A stretch of DNA of 64,000 nt from Notamacropus eugenii (Eukaryota > Chordata > Mammalia > Diprotodontia > Macropodidae), in contig NC_092875.1 in the NCBI RefSeq assembly GCF_028372415.1, positions 355,252,233 to 355,316,232 of the forward strand. Direction: 5' to 3'. A model generated the notes under the pieces. That model made no database searches. It had not been told where the DNA came from and saw nothing but the letters and a program-made list of their open reading frames with translations. This document shows, in pieces, positions 46,935 to 58,260 of this stretch. Position numbers and translations under genes: made by a program. The first letter of the stretch is position 1, and each line of letters begins with the position of its first letter.

Positions 46935-47900
46935 GTATTTGAAGATCAAAGTTTCTACTGAGCCTGGCCTTTTCTTCAGGAAGGTCTGGAAATCCCTGTC
47001 AAATGGACATTGAAAGTCCATCTCCTTGCCTGAAATATTGTGCTCAGTTTTTTCTGAGCAGTTGATCTTGGTTGTAGTCCAAGCATCTTTGCCTTACAAA
47101 ATGTCATAATACAATCCCTCCTACCTTTTAATGTAGAAACTGCAAGGTCCTTTGTGATCCTGACTCTAGGTCCTCTACATTTTAATTGTTTCTTTCTGGC
47201 TTCTTTCAGAATTTTCTCCTCAGCTTGATAGTTCTGTAATTTGGCAACAATATTCCTTGGTGTTTTCAGTTTGGGATCTCTTTCAAGAAGTGATTGGTGG
47301 ATTCTTTTGTCACTAGTTTGCCCTCTGGATGTAGGACCTTAGAACAATTTTCCTTGATGATTTCTTGAAAGACATTGTCCAGGCTTTTTTTCTCAGCATA
47401 GCTTTCTACTAGACAGGTAATTCTTAGACTTTCTCTCCTCGATGTCTTTTCCAGGTCAGTTGTTTTTCAATGAGATACTTTTCATTTTCTTCTATTTTTT
47501 CATTCTTTAGATCTAATTTGACTGATTCTTGATGTCTCATAGAGTCATTAGCTTCTACTTGCCCAGTTCTAATTTTTAATTGACTGTTTTCTTCAGTTGA
47601 CTTTTGCATCTCCTTTTTCATTTTTCCAATTTTTCTAGTTATGTTTTGTATTTCTTTATCCATCTGTCCAATTTTCTTTTCAAATTCTTCCGTGAATTCT
47701 TTTTTCATATTTTTAAAATCATTAGCCAATTTTTCTTCTACTTCTGTAATGTAGTTTTAAAAATCCTTCTTGAGTTCTTCCAAGAATACTTTTTGGGCTT
47801 CACATCAGTTCATATTCCCATCTCAGGTTTCAGATGGAAGCACAGTCTCAATGCTGACCTCTTTGATATTTGTATTTTGCTCCTTGTCCCCCTAGTAAGA
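46935..47900 (-). pseudogene. ORF1: L1 ORF1 pseudogene
   Basis: On the minus strand the coiled-coil region is open at 47424-47729 and reads MKKEFTEEFEKKIGQMDKEI and MKKEMQKSTEENSQLKIRTG, with heptad-like spacing, then EANDSMRHQESVKLDLKNEK. RRM and C-terminal domain lie at 46935-47423 with stops and frameshifts. The ORF1 organisation is the same as in the HAL1 copies of this window, which fits HAL1 being derived from L1. Confidence 0.72.
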
Positions 47901-48567
47901 TTCTATGTTCTTTTCTCTTCTTGTTTGCTTCCTGCTTATGATAATTGCATTTCCCTGGCTTTTAGAGTGGATCTCTGCTTCTGGAGCACAGGGGGCTCTG
48001 CCTCACAGTTCTTGTGCTTAGAACTTGAGGCTCTTTGTTTTGTGGACTCTAGTTCTTTCAGGTTAAAGCTAAAATGCTGCAGCTTACCTGGTGCTGAGCT
48101 GGCTGGTGTTCCCAAGCAGACGCCAGGTGAAGTATTTCTAAGTTTCCCCAGAGTTATCCTGGAGTTTATTGCACAAGGTGTCAGCGAGGGCTGGTCTGGC
48201 CTCAAGAAGTCTCCTCCCCTGAGCTAGAGCACAGGCAGGTCCAGGGGTTGATGAACTAATGTGTTAGTGTTTTCCCAATTCCCCTGGTTGGGATAAGGCC
48301 TGCTTGGTGTTCTGATGTTGGCACTTCTGGGCTCCACCCCTCTGGCACTCAGGATCTCCTCCTGGTTCACTGAGGTGGGGCTGTCTGGGACAGGTCTGGT
48401 CCTGCACTGGTCTCCTTCAGGCACAGTTAGAGGGCCTCTCCTTTGTAATTTTCTGATCTCACTGTTCCATAAATTTTCCTGGAGAAATCTTCTCTGAGTT
48501 TTTCAAGGTCAACAGGGGAAAGGGAAGGCACTTACAGATCATTCCACCATCTTGCCTCCCAGAAGTT

Positions 48568-48991
48568 CAAGTAGGTGACTTACAGACATTTAATCTGCAG
48601 GTTGATAATCTTAGGAGCGACTACTGCTGGTACCTGGGGTTCTGCACTTCTCTCTCACTCATTTCCACTGTACTCCCATCCTGGGCTGATATGTTTGAGA
48701 ATCCACACTGCTGCTTCTGCTTCAGACCACCTGGTGCTTCCTGTTTACCTTTGCTATGGTGGCATCTGTGCCAGCACAGCCTGGAACTCTGCTCTCCTCC
48801 AACCCTGTGCAGCACATCCTTCTCCTCAACCTTCCAGGCTGTCTTTGGCTGAAAATCTGCCACACTCTGTCTCCTGGTGGATTCTGCCACTCTAAAATTT
48901 GTTCAGATTCTCTTTTTAGAGGTATCTGAAGGAGTTTGTCTTAGAGCTTAAGTGAGTACTTGCTCTCACTCTGCCATCTTGGCTCCACCCC
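48568..48991 (-). promoter_or_regulatory. HAL1-type 5' region upstream of the L1 5' region
   Basis: On the minus strand it starts GGGGTGGAGCCAAGATGGCA and follows the same order as the 5' end of the HAL1 at 18634 ('aaattttagagtggcagaat', 'ccaggagacagagtgtggca', 'agattttcagccaaagacag'). It ends where the L1 5' region begins. No HAL1 ORF1 or 3' region follows it. Confidence 0.72.
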
Positions 48992-49007
48992 ATATTGTTA
49001 ATTATTC

Positions 49008-49439
49008 AATATAATTTTGGAAATAGATTTTAGGTTGTGATAAAAGACACCTTTCAATGGTCTTGAGTTTAACACTTTCATTAATGATTTGAATGAAGGA
49101 CAGATGATAAGATTATCAAATATTTAGATGACAAAGGAAGGAAATTTATCCGTTGACTGCCTTGACAAGAGTCAAATGTAGAAAGCAGTCTTCGAGCTCA
49201 GTGAAAAGAGAAATACCTTGGGTTTTCTTCCAGAGTCACAGGAGAAAAGAGAATAGTCTCAGGTAGAGCTCAAAGGGTAAGCATCAGGAACCCTAAGAAC
49301 AAAGCATAGTGGCAAGAGAAAAATCCCCATTAGAACCCACAAGTTAAGCAGCTCATAGCACTGTGACAAAAGTGGAAGAAGAAGTAACAGCTCCTAAGAC
49401 TTAATAATTAGAGGAAAAGCTCCCAGGAATAGTCCATTT
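49008..49439. other. Unassigned sequence left of a HAL1 insertion
   Basis: It continues on the right of the HAL1 at 50237. The joined stretch has no coding frame. It may be an old retroelement ('caatggtcttgagtttaaca', 'gaatgaaggacagatgataa') that I cannot name. Confidence 0.4.
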
Positions 49440-49451
49440 AAGGAGTGATCT

Positions 49452-50224
49452 CAAGCAGTGAGAGAGAAATGTATTGGGAAGAGAAAGGGAGAAATGGAAT
49501 GGGGCAAATTATCTCTCATAAAAGAGGCAAGCAAAAGACTTATTAGTGGAGGGATAAAGAGGGGAGGTGAGAGAAAAACATGAAGTTTACTCTCATCACA
49601 TTTGACTAAAGGAAGGAATAAAATGCACACTCATTTTGGCATGAAAACCTATCTCACAATACAAGAAAGTGGGGGATAAGCGGATAAGCAGGGTGGGGGG
49701 GATGATGGAAGGGAGGGCATGGGGAGGAGGGAGCAATTTGAGGTCGACACTCATGGGGAGGGACAGGATCAAAAGAGAGAATAGAAGTAATGGGAGACAG
49801 GATAGGATGGAGGGAAATATAGTTAGTCTTATGCAACACTACTAATATGGAAATCATTTGCAAAACTACACAGATTTGGCCTATATTGAATTGCTTACCT
49901 TCCAAAGAGAGGGGGTGGGGAGGGAGGGAGGAAAAGAAGTTGGAACTCAAAGTTTTAGGAACAACTGTCGAGTACTGTTCTTGCCACTAGGAAATAAGAA
50001 ATACAGGTAAAGGGGTATAGAAAGTTATTTGGCCCTATAGGACAAAAGAGAAGATGGAGACAAGGGCAGAGAGGGATGATAGAAGAGAGAGAAGATTGGT
50101 GATAGGGGCAATTAGAATGCTCGGTGTTTTGGGGTGGGGGGAGGGGACAAAAGGGGAGAAAATGTGGAACCCAAAATTTTGTGAAAATGAAAGTTAAAAG
50201 TTAAATAAATAAATAAATTTTAAA
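49452..50224 (+). mobile_element. 5'-truncated HAL1 (3' region only)
   Basis: 773 bp of the purine-rich HAL1 3' region, ending 'aagttaaataaataaataaattttaaa'. It is flanked by a perfect 12-bp repeat AAGGAGTGATCT (49440-49451 and 50225-50236), a clear target duplication. This shows the right 3' end of the family. Confidence 0.92.
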
Positions 50225-50236
50225 AAGGAGTGATCT

Positions 50237-50498
50237 AAGAGTCCTTGTAGCAGCAGAAAAGAGCCTCAAAAAAAGGACTGTAGGTCTGACCACAGAAGAA
50301 AAATGGCCCTGAGAAGCATCCAGAGACTTGTACCAGAAGCAAAGCAGAAAATAGATCAATTCTGGTTTAAATTAGGACCTTGAGTACCTTACATAGGACC
50401 ATGCTATCTGGCAATGTGTAGGTAGAATTGGGCCCTGAGGCTGTCCTCCATGTCTTGACACTGAGGCTGTCATGAAAAGGATATCAAAGAAATCACCT
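50237..50498. other. Unassigned sequence, continuation of 49008-49439
   Basis: No gene or repeat recognised. Confidence 0.4.
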
Positions 50499-51468
50499 GG
50501 GAGTTGGAGCCAAGGGAACTGTGTAAAGGCAAGAACTCACCTAAGCTCTTTCTAAAACCCTTCCAAATGCCTTTAAAAATTAATGATAAATTATTTCTTG
50601 AGGAGTAGAACCCAAAAAGACAGAGTCAAACAAATATCCAGCCCAAGACTACTTGGAAATTCAACAGGAAATGTGTGCTGTTCCATGGTAAGAGAGACAC
50701 ACAATCCAGTGCAGGTTGTTCCAGTGTAGAGTGGGTCCCAGCAAAGCTGAAATAGTCCTTAGGCCACTGAATCACTGACAGCAGTGGCAGTTTGCATATC
50801 TCTCAGCCCACAGACTCCAAAGACAACTTACAAGGTGAGTAGGAAAAGTTTGCTGCATCTGGATGAGAGTAGAGCACAGTCCAACATAGGCTGTGATAGC
50901 ACAGCCCTCACCACAGTAAACCAGGAACAGGCTTTGGTAGTGACTGAATCAGCAATGGCAGTGGCAGCAGCTGCTTTGAGAGCTCTCAGCCCACAGATGG
51001 TAAGGGGGTTGAACAATTGGTCAGAAAGAGATTACAGGGTCTTTTTGCTAGCATAGAGGCAGAACTCTGTTGTTTTGCCCATACTTGGATCCAAGTCATA
51101 GTTCTGGGTTGCAGTCTTAGGGTGAAGAGGAGCACTGGCACAGCAGAGTTTACACTCACAATGGAGGGGGTCCTCCAGTCCCAGAAACTCACAGCTCCAG
51201 GGCAAAAAAGAGTATTAATGGTCTCTCACAGAGCAGAGCACAGGCCTGGAGAGGAGTAAACACCTCTCCTTAGATCATACCAGTTGGAAGAACTGAAAAC
51301 TTACAGGTCCCTAGAACTATCTCTGAAAACAGATGCACAAAACCCATGGAGCTTGGGATAGTTCACCTTCCAACCTGGGAGCAGAGACCTATCTTAACAA
51401 AGAGTTACGATGTAAAATGTTAGACTGGAAAAATGATTAAGCAATGAGAAAAAAAAACTCTCTGACTA

Positions 51469-52500
51469 TTGAGGGTTACTATAGGGGGCAAAGAATATCA
51501 AAACATGCACTCAAGAAAAGACAACAAAGTAAAAACTCTTAAAATCAAAGCTTCCAAGAAAAACATGAATTGGTCTCAGGCCATGGAGGAAATCAAAAAG
51601 GATTTTGACAATCAAATAAGAGAAGTAGAGAAAAAATTGGGAAAAGAAATGAGAGTAATACAATAAAATCATGAATAATAAGTCAAAAGCATGGTAAAGG
51701 AGATGCAAAAAAAAAATACTGAAGAAAATAACTTAAACTATACCAAATGGTAAAGAAAGTACTAAAAGACAATGAGTAAAAGAATGCCTTAAAGGGCAGT
51801 ACTGACCAAATGGAAAAGGAGGTCCAAAAGTTCACTGAAGAAAATTCCTTAAAAATTGGAATGGAGCAAATGAAAAGTAATGACATTATGAAAAATAAAG
51901 AAACAATGAAAGAAAACCAAAAGAATGAAAAAAGAGAAAGCAATGTGAAGTATTTCACTGGAAAAACCACTGACCTGGAAAATATATACAGGAGAGATAA
52001 TTTTAAAATTATTGGACTACTTGAAAGTCATGATTAAAAAACGGTATGTAGACATAATCTTTTAAGAAAGTAACAAGAAATCTGAAATTCTAGAACTGGA
52101 GGGTAAAATAGAAATGGAAAGAATCCACTGATCACCTCCTGAAAGTGATCTCAAAATGAAGCCTCACAGGAATATTATAGCCAAATTCCAGAGTTCCTAG
52201 ATCAAGGAGAATATATTGCTACCCATCAGAAAGAAACATTTCAAGTATCATGGTGCCACAGTCAGAATAACACAAGATTTAACCACTTCTATATTAAAAG
52301 ACTGGAAGGCTTGAAATCTGATATTCCAGAGGGCAAAGGAGGTAGGATTACATCCAACAATCAGCTACCCAGAAAAACTGTGTATAATCCATGAAGAGAA
52401 AAAAAATGGATAGTCAGTGAAATAGAGGATTTCAAGAATTCTTGACAAAAAGTCCAGAACTGAGTAGGAAATTTGACTTTCAAATAGAAGACTCAAGAGA
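51469..52500 (+). pseudogene. ORF1: L1/HAL1 ORF1 pseudogene
   Basis: The N-terminal coiled coil is partly open (51469-51666, NWSQAMEEIKKDFDNQIREV and EKKLGKEMR). After stops it resumes at 51810-52037 with MEKEVQKFTEENSLKIGMEQ and the RRM start TTDLENIYRRDNFKIIGLLE. The C-terminal domain is visible at 52140-52500 only as nucleotide similarity to 44020-44390. Several stops and shifts make it inactive. The SINE block follows directly after the ORF1 end, so the end of the gene is intact in extent. Confidence 0.72.
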
Positions 52501-52510
52501 GGTATAAAAG

Positions 52511-53155
52511 GTTGTTGTTGTTGTGTTGTTGTTGATGTGTTTGTCTTTTGTTCTTGAAGAGGATCATGACATCAAGATGATGACGTGACTTGCAGTTGAC
52601 TTTGGTTTGAGTGAGGGAGGGCTGTGCAAGGTCACCCACTGCACTTTTTTCTCCTGTGCCATCTGGACCCAGTGGCCTGATATTCATCAGGATGGCTGGA
52701 GATGGCCCAGGATGCAATGTGAGACCCTGGTCCTTTCAGGCTAAGGTCTTAGAGCATTCTCACTTTGAGTGAGATATACTCATTCAATGAATAGGTTTCT
52801 TTAAGTCGTTGCTCAAGAGATGGTCCCTTTAATAAAAAAAAAAAATCAAACTGGGAGGAGAAGACCCTTGGGGTTCCTGGGTAAAAGAGAAACAATTACT
52901 ATTTAGTATTTAAATTCACTCTGTGCTGGGTGGGTGGGGACTTGCTGTCCAGTCTATGAGCTCCGGAGTGAATTGGGTTTGAGGCTTGATCTTTGAGCAA
53001 GAATGTAGCCAGTAAACTCAGAGGAAAACAGGCAGCTTTTGGGGGTGGAACACAGGAGGAGGGGGAGGAGGAGATTTTGTGTTTGTCCTTCATTCTTGAA
53101 GAGGACCATGACATTATGATGATGACATGACTTGCAGTTGACTTTGATTTTGAAA
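52511..53155 (-). mobile_element. RTE-tailed SINE block (one full copy and one 3' end)
   Basis: A (GTT)n start at 52511-52533 is followed by a full copy of the SINE (to about 52830), a 220-bp stretch not shared with the other copies (52860-53078), and a second SINE 3' end (53080-53145, 'tgtccttcattcttgaagag'). The HAL1 ORF1 end lies on the left and the HAL1 3' region continues on the right. Confidence 0.65.
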
Positions 53156-53279
53156 AAATGCTAAACAGGGAAGAGAAGTCATAAAGGACATATTAAAGTT
53201 GAAGTGTTTACATTCCTACATGGGAGGATGATATTTATAACTCATAGGACCTTTCTTATTGTTATAGTAGTTAGAAGGA

Positions 53280-53280
<1 letters not shown>

Positions 53281-53345
<65 letters not shown>
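53281..53345. repeat. (TAGA)16 microsatellite
   Basis: About 16 uninterrupted TAGA units. It lies where the other HAL1 copies carry CA or TA repeats. Confidence 0.97.
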
Positions 53346-53789
53346 GACACAGGTGTGAGTTGAATATGAAGGAATAATATCTAAAAATAAAATTAAGGGG
53401 TAAGAAAGAAATGTACCAGTAGAAAGATAAAGGGAAAATTATATCACATAAAAGAGGCAAGAAAAAAGCTTTTACAGTGGAGGGGACAAAGAGGGAGGTG
53501 AGGGGGAGTGAGTGTACCTTACTCTCATCAGAATTGGCTCAAAGAGAGATAACATACACACATAATTGGGTATGGAAATCTATCTTATCCTCCAGGAAAG
53601 TAGGAGGGGAGAGGGTTTAAGAGAAGGGGGATGATAGAAGAAAGGGCAGATTGGGTGAGGGGTTAATAAAAAGCAAACTCTTTTGAAGAGGGACAGAGTG
53701 AAAGACAAGAGAGAATAGAATAAAAAAGAGAGTAGGATGAAGGGAAATACAGTTAATACTGGTAATTGTGAAAAAATAAATTGAAGCCA

Positions 53790-53885
53790 TTTTCCCTGCT
53801 AAAGTCCTCGTTTCTCAAACATAGAGAACTGAGTCAAATTTATAAAAATGAGAGCCATTTCCCAATTGATAAATGATCAAATTTT
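53790..53885 (+). other. ORF2-derived scrap inside a HAL1-like element
   Basis: 'gagaactgagtcaaatttat' and 'catttcccaattgataaatg' match, in inverse orientation, the ORF2 segment at about 41725-41785 of the L1 ('ccatttatcagttggggaat', 'acatttgactcaactctctc'). Confidence 0.7.
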
Positions 53886-54109
53886 TCTTGAGATTTTTCT
53901 TTGTTGTCTGTTTTCTTTCACAATATGACTATTGTGGAAGTGTTTTGCATGACTGCACATGTATAATCTATATTGAATTCCTTGCCCTCTCAATAGGGAG
54001 TGGAGTAGGGAAGGAGGAAGGGAGAAACTTTGTTACTCAAGGTTTTAAAAATGAATGTTAAACATCATTTTTTCATGTAACTGAGGAAAATAAAAACTAA
54101 ACATAAAAA

Positions 54110-54955
54110 AGAATAAATAGAAGAAAAAAGAAAACACCCAAGAGATGCCCAAAGTATAAATTCCCCCACCAAATAAAAAGAACAACACAAAAAAGTCTAA
54201 ATACAGTCTCAGAGAAAAATGTCTCAACAGCAAGGGTTATAGGGATATCTGGAAGAAATGTGGTGAGTGTCTGGCAGGTAAAAGGTAAAAATACTAATGA
54301 AACAAATGTTCAAGCTTTGAGCACATAAATTTTTTAAGTAATACATGGCAAATGCCCAACAAATCAGGACCAGTTGCCTTCCTCAACATTGGCACTGGAC
54401 CCTGAATACCAAAAGAGATGAATGTTTATGCATTAAAAGCAATTAATAAAGTAAATCAATTAATTAATATTAAACAATTAACCAAGATACAGAATAAGGT
54501 AATCTGATTTCTAATTAGGGGAAAGATTAGGAACTTTTTATGTTTGGAGTGGGAGAGAGAACAGGTACAATTCCTTGAAATTATAAAAGGAGGTGTCCCA
54601 CTTTGCCCTCTACCCTGAAACATCTGTAAACAATCAAAATAACATGGAAATGATAGCTGATTATGTAGTACTGGGCCAATTTAAAAGCATTATGTATGGG
54701 TTTCTTGAGATGTGTAACTGCGAGAGAACTTCTTGTACCAATCTTCATATATGACTGGGTTTCTTGTCATCATAACCTAGGTAGTTAGTTAAGGATCTCT
54801 ATATAGCAGGAAGAGGTGTTCCAGATTCCCCTCCACTCAGCGCTGGATAGATTCAAACAATACAATAAGGTTTTCTCTCAATTCCCATAATTAACCAATT
54901 GTAATCCTAATCTCTGTTTCCTCGAATAAGAGGTACGAAATGCAATATCTAGGTA
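54110..54955. other. Unique sequence, no gene seen
   Basis: No coding frame or named repeat. Confidence 0.45.
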
Positions 54956-55302
54956 GGAAAGGATATAAGGAGATTGATATCTTAGAATTGATGGGAGGAA
55001 ATATTACCTAAGAATGCATGCCCTAAAAATTAAAGTGAGCCAAACAGAAAATAACAACTCAATGAAAAGACAAATAATATTAAAACAATGATGAGATTGA
55101 AAAAGTGAGAAATACATAAAATATAATAAAACTTATCACACCTTGAAAATAGTTCGAGATAATCTAAGAATATTTAGACAATCTGAAAATCATGAACCCC
55201 CTTCAAAAAATCTTGGGTATTATAATTCAAGAAACCATAAATGAAAACTGCTTAAACTCATATATTCAAAGGGCAAAGTGAAAAGGAAAGAATCTACTTA
55301 GT

Positions 55303-56366
55303 TGGTTGTTGTCCTTTGTTCTCAAAGAAAACCAAAATAACATCTCTGGGTTGGGGTCAAGGAAAAGTGGGTCCAACCGTGGCTGATCAGAACAACATGA
55401 GCTTGGAAGGCTTTACCACAAGTTAGGCAGAAAGGGTCCACATGAACATTTGGAGTGGAGATTCTCTAAATTTGTGCATCTCGTGTTTCTTTGAGTTATT
55501 GCAATTCTACTTTGCTCACAGAGCACAGCACCTTCTTTGATGCTAGAATATTGGGCAGTCCTTTGTCAGTGTCTCCCTTGTCTCACAATAGATTCCAAAG
55601 TTCTTGAGAGAGACCTTGAGAATGTCCTTGTATCATTTCTTCTGACCTCCATGAGAGTGTTTGCCTTACATGAGTTCTCCATAAAACAGTCTTTTAGGCA
55701 AATGTACATTTAGCATTTGAACAACATAACCAGCTCATTAGAGCTGTGTTCTCTGTGCTTGGCAGTTTAGATCAAAAAAGTACCTTATTTTACTGGTGAT
55801 CTTCAGAATCTTCCAAAGATAATTCAAATGGAAGGAATTAATATTCTGGCATGACATTGGTAGATTGTCTAGATTTCACAGCCCTACAACAATGAGATCA
55901 GCACAACACCCTGTAAACCTTTGGTTTGGCAGGTAGCCTAATACTTCTCTCACACACTTTCCTTTGGAAACTCCTAAACTCTGAGATAGCTCTGGCAATG
56001 TGTACGTCAGCCTCATCATCTATGTGTATATTCCCGGAAAGTATATTGCCAAGGTAAGTGAACGTATCCACAGTATTTAAAATTTCTCCATTTGCTGTGA
56101 CTGATGGTTCCACATATAGATGGTATGGTGCTGGCTGGTGGAGAGTCTATATTTTCTTGGTGTTAATTGTTAGGCCAAAATTAGCACAAGCAGCAATTGC
56201 ATCTCAGTTTTAGAAGGTGCATTGAGTATATAATCATTTGTGAACAAAAAGTCCCATGCCAACTTTCTTTCTGGTTCATTTTTGATTTGTAACCTCTTCA
56301 AATTAAATGGTTTACACTATATGTGGTAGCTGGCTTTAACGTTGAAGACTTCTGATGATGCTGTTT
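55303..56366 (-). mobile_element. 5'-truncated RTE LINE
   Basis: On the minus strand it covers the last part of the RTE protein and the short 3' end, which stops at 55303 with '...aacaaaggacaacaaccaa'. It sits inside ORF1 of the old L1: the left flank 'aaagaatctactta' and the right flank 'gcttcctgaaagaaacc' join into continuous ORF1 sequence. Confidence 0.82.
55898..56240 (-). pseudogene. RTE reverse-transcriptase C-terminal region, broken
   Basis: The open part (55898-56113) reads VDTFTYLGNILSGNIHIDDE, then ADVHIARAISEFRSFQRKVC and RLPAKPKVYRVL. YLG followed by IDDE and the Arg-rich stretch are typical of the end of RTE-clade polymerases. Upstream on the minus strand (to about 56240) come CANFGLTINTKK and HQPAPYHLYVEPSV, with a stop between them. 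Downstream (55897-55310) the rest of the protein is present only in shifted frames. RTE polymerase copies its own RNA and that of SINEs with the same tail. This copy is dead. Confidence 0.82.
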
Positions 56367-56654
56367 AAAGCTTCCTGAAAGAAACCCCATGATGAAAATG
56401 CCCAGGTACATCACAGCCAATGTCCAGAGATTCCAGGTAAACAAAATATTACAAGCAGCCAAAAAGAAAGAGTTCAAGTTCCATAGTCAGGATTTCTGAT
56501 ATTTAAAGAACAGAGCTTGGAAGATTATATCCTTATTAGGTAAAGGATAAAGGCTTATAAAAAAAATAAAAGGGGAAAATGACCCCTTAATGGAATACAG
56601 GATTTTCAAAGATTCTTGCTTAAAAATCCATAACTGAATACACATAATATATAG

Positions 56655-56745
56655 CATTTAGCATAATGCCTCATTGCTTAGCATAATGCTTGACATGTAG
56701 CAGATGCTTTAATAATTGTTTGTTGATTTGACTTGATATTTTGAA
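56655..56745 (+). mobile_element. L2/MIR-like 3'-end relic inside the old L1
   Basis: 'cattgcttagcataatgctt', 'gacatgtagcagatgcttta' and 'ataattgtttgttgatt' follow the degenerate L2/MIR end. Confidence 0.5.
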
Positions 56746-57159
56746 ATTGAAATTCAGGAGGCAAGGGAAGCATAGAAAGACATATGCATTTGTTCAATTG
56801 GCAGGAACTATGTGAAGATCATGCTAGTAGGAGGGCTAAGAAATATATCTTCTCAGAAAACTAATATGGCTAAAAGATCATAGAGGAAGGCTCATGTAGG
56901 AAATGATCTTGCAGAAGGTTTTGTTCTGTTTTGATGGTCTCATTAGAAGAGAGAAATGAGAAAGACATATACTGGGAAAGAACAGAGGAAGAATAAGGAA
57001 ATTGTTATCTCATACTAGACATGCATAAGATGAAAGATACTTAAACACAGAAGATAGACATTGTGTGAACTTCACTTTCATGAGAAGTCAATAGTGGAAT
57101 AATGGACAAAATTATGCCTCCCCCCAGATATAAATATGACTTTATAGAAATAAATTAAA

Positions 57160-57305
57160 TTGGGGACAGCTAGGTGGCACAGTGGATAGAGCACTGTTCC
57201 TGGAGTCAAGAGGACCTGAGTTCAAATCCAGCCTGAGACATTTACTAACTGTGTCATCCTGGGCAAGTCACTTGATCCTGATTGCCTCCTCTGCAAAAGA
57301 AAGAG
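57160..57305 (+). mobile_element. Marsupial tRNA-derived SINE
   Basis: It starts TGGGGACAGCTAGGTGGCAC, AGTGGATAGAGCACTG, then 'ggacctgagttcaaatccag' and 'cctgggcaagtcacttgatc'. The head is the known marsupial-specific form and the best taxonomic marker in the window. It is inserted in the purine-rich spacer of the old L1. Confidence 0.92.
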
Positions 57306-58260
57306 ATATATTAAAAATAGGAGAAGGAGAAGGTGACAAAAGGGTTTAAGGGGGAAAATGAGATAAGTAGAGGAATAGTAAAAAACTACAAGATCACAGA
57401 GGACATGAAGAACAGCTTCAAAGGGAATAAAGAAAGAACACACGTTTGGAGTCAGAAATGGGAAAGGGGACTTGGAGAGGGTGACAGAGTGGAAGCAGGC
57501 TGTTTCATTTGTAAAGCATCTGATATATAAATTCCCTCTTTTCACTCCTCATTTGTAAAGAGTGTGGTGGGAGCAAGAGCAGAGCAAGTGTAAGGACAGG
57601 ACTGAGGGAAATACATGATTAGCAAACAGAAGTGTGGATGAGAATAAGATAGACTCACAAAATTGGAAAGGGTTGAAGGATTAGATATCAAAATTCATTA
57701 TTATGTTATTTATGAGAAATATACCTGAAACATAACAATTCATGTAGATTTAAAATGTGGGGCTGAAGCAAAATTTATTATGTTTTGAAGCAGACATATC
57801 GCTTCTGGAACAAAGAGAAAGAGGAAAAAAGATACATATGTACAAAAATATTTTTAGAAACTCTTTTTGTAGAAATCAAGAATTAGAAATTAAAGGGATG
57901 CTCACCTTTTGGGGAATGACTAATATGAAATAAGAATGTAGTAGAATATTACTGTGCCAAAAGAAATGATGAAATAGAGTGTTTCAGAGGAAACTGAGCA
58001 GACCTCCATGTACTAATGATGTACAGTGAAGTGAGAGCTTTTACAATTTATAAAACAACAGGAATATAAATAAAAAATGTAGTGATGCTGGATTATTGAA
58101 GATAAAATGTATTACCTACCTATTGCCAGAGAGGTGGTGAACTTAAAATGCAGAGTGAGAGATATGTTTTTTTAATGGACTCAGTATGGAAATTTGTTTA
58201 GCTGCTCATGTTTTTTCATGAGGATATTTATTATTGTTCATTTTGGGGGGAGGGAAATAG

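Larger units (their letters stand above)
40752..48991 (-). mobile_element. L1 with HAL1-type extra 5' region, interrupted by a HAL1
   Basis: Read on the minus strand: a HAL1-type 5' region (48991-48568), then an L1 5' region starting GAACTTCTGGGAGGCAAGAT at 48567, ORF1 (about 47900-46935), a purine-rich spacer (46930-46330), the N-terminal part of ORF2 (46330-45600), a plus-strand HAL1 (45592-42652), the C-terminal part of ORF2 (42645-41265) and the 3' region (to 40752). The flanks ATATGATTAATTTTTC (40736-40751) and ATATTGTTAATTATTC (48992-49007) agree at 13 of 16 positions and look like one target duplication around the whole unit. Middle ORF2 sequence, including most of the reverse transcriptase, is missing at the HAL1 insertion. 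Confidence 0.72.
50499..54100 (+). mobile_element. HAL1-like element retaining a scrap of ORF2
   Basis: It starts at the full 5' end (GAGTTGGAGCCAAGGGAACT). A long 5' region, ORF1 (about 51470-52500) and a purine-rich region (53155-53760) follow. Unlike the HAL1 at 42652, a short ORF2-derived piece lies at about 53790-53885 before the 3' region resumes near 53920. It ends 'catgtaactgaggaaaataaaaac' near 54095. A SINE block (52511-53155) and a TAGA microsatellite interrupt it. Confidence 0.75.
54960..58260 (+). mobile_element. Old L1 (plus strand) broken by RTE and SINEs
   Basis: Blocks of one L1 in order: ORF1 region (54960-55302, then 56367-56640 with 'acatcacagccaatgtccag', 'caaaatattacaagcagcca'), purine-rich spacer (56746-57159), a piece of ORF2 (57700-57790, 'ggggctgaagcaaaatttat'), the end of ORF2 (57830-58060, 'ttagaaattaaagggatgct') and the 3' region (to about 58260). 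Most of ORF2 is missing. It is more diverged than the L1 at 40752. Confidence 0.68.

Noticed and set aside
47604..48227. 207-codon plus-strand frame, Phe/Leu-rich start
   Set aside because: Antisense of the L1 ORF1 coiled coil and 5' region. The length comes from the Lys/Glu-rich minus-strand codons.
48568..48991. Independent HAL1 copy split by the L1
   Set aside because: No HAL1 continuation exists on the other side of the L1, and the flanks at 40736 and 48992 match each other.
57160..57305. Functional tRNA gene
   Set aside because: The tRNA-like head belongs to a SINE. The cloverleaf cannot be formed and a SINE body follows.
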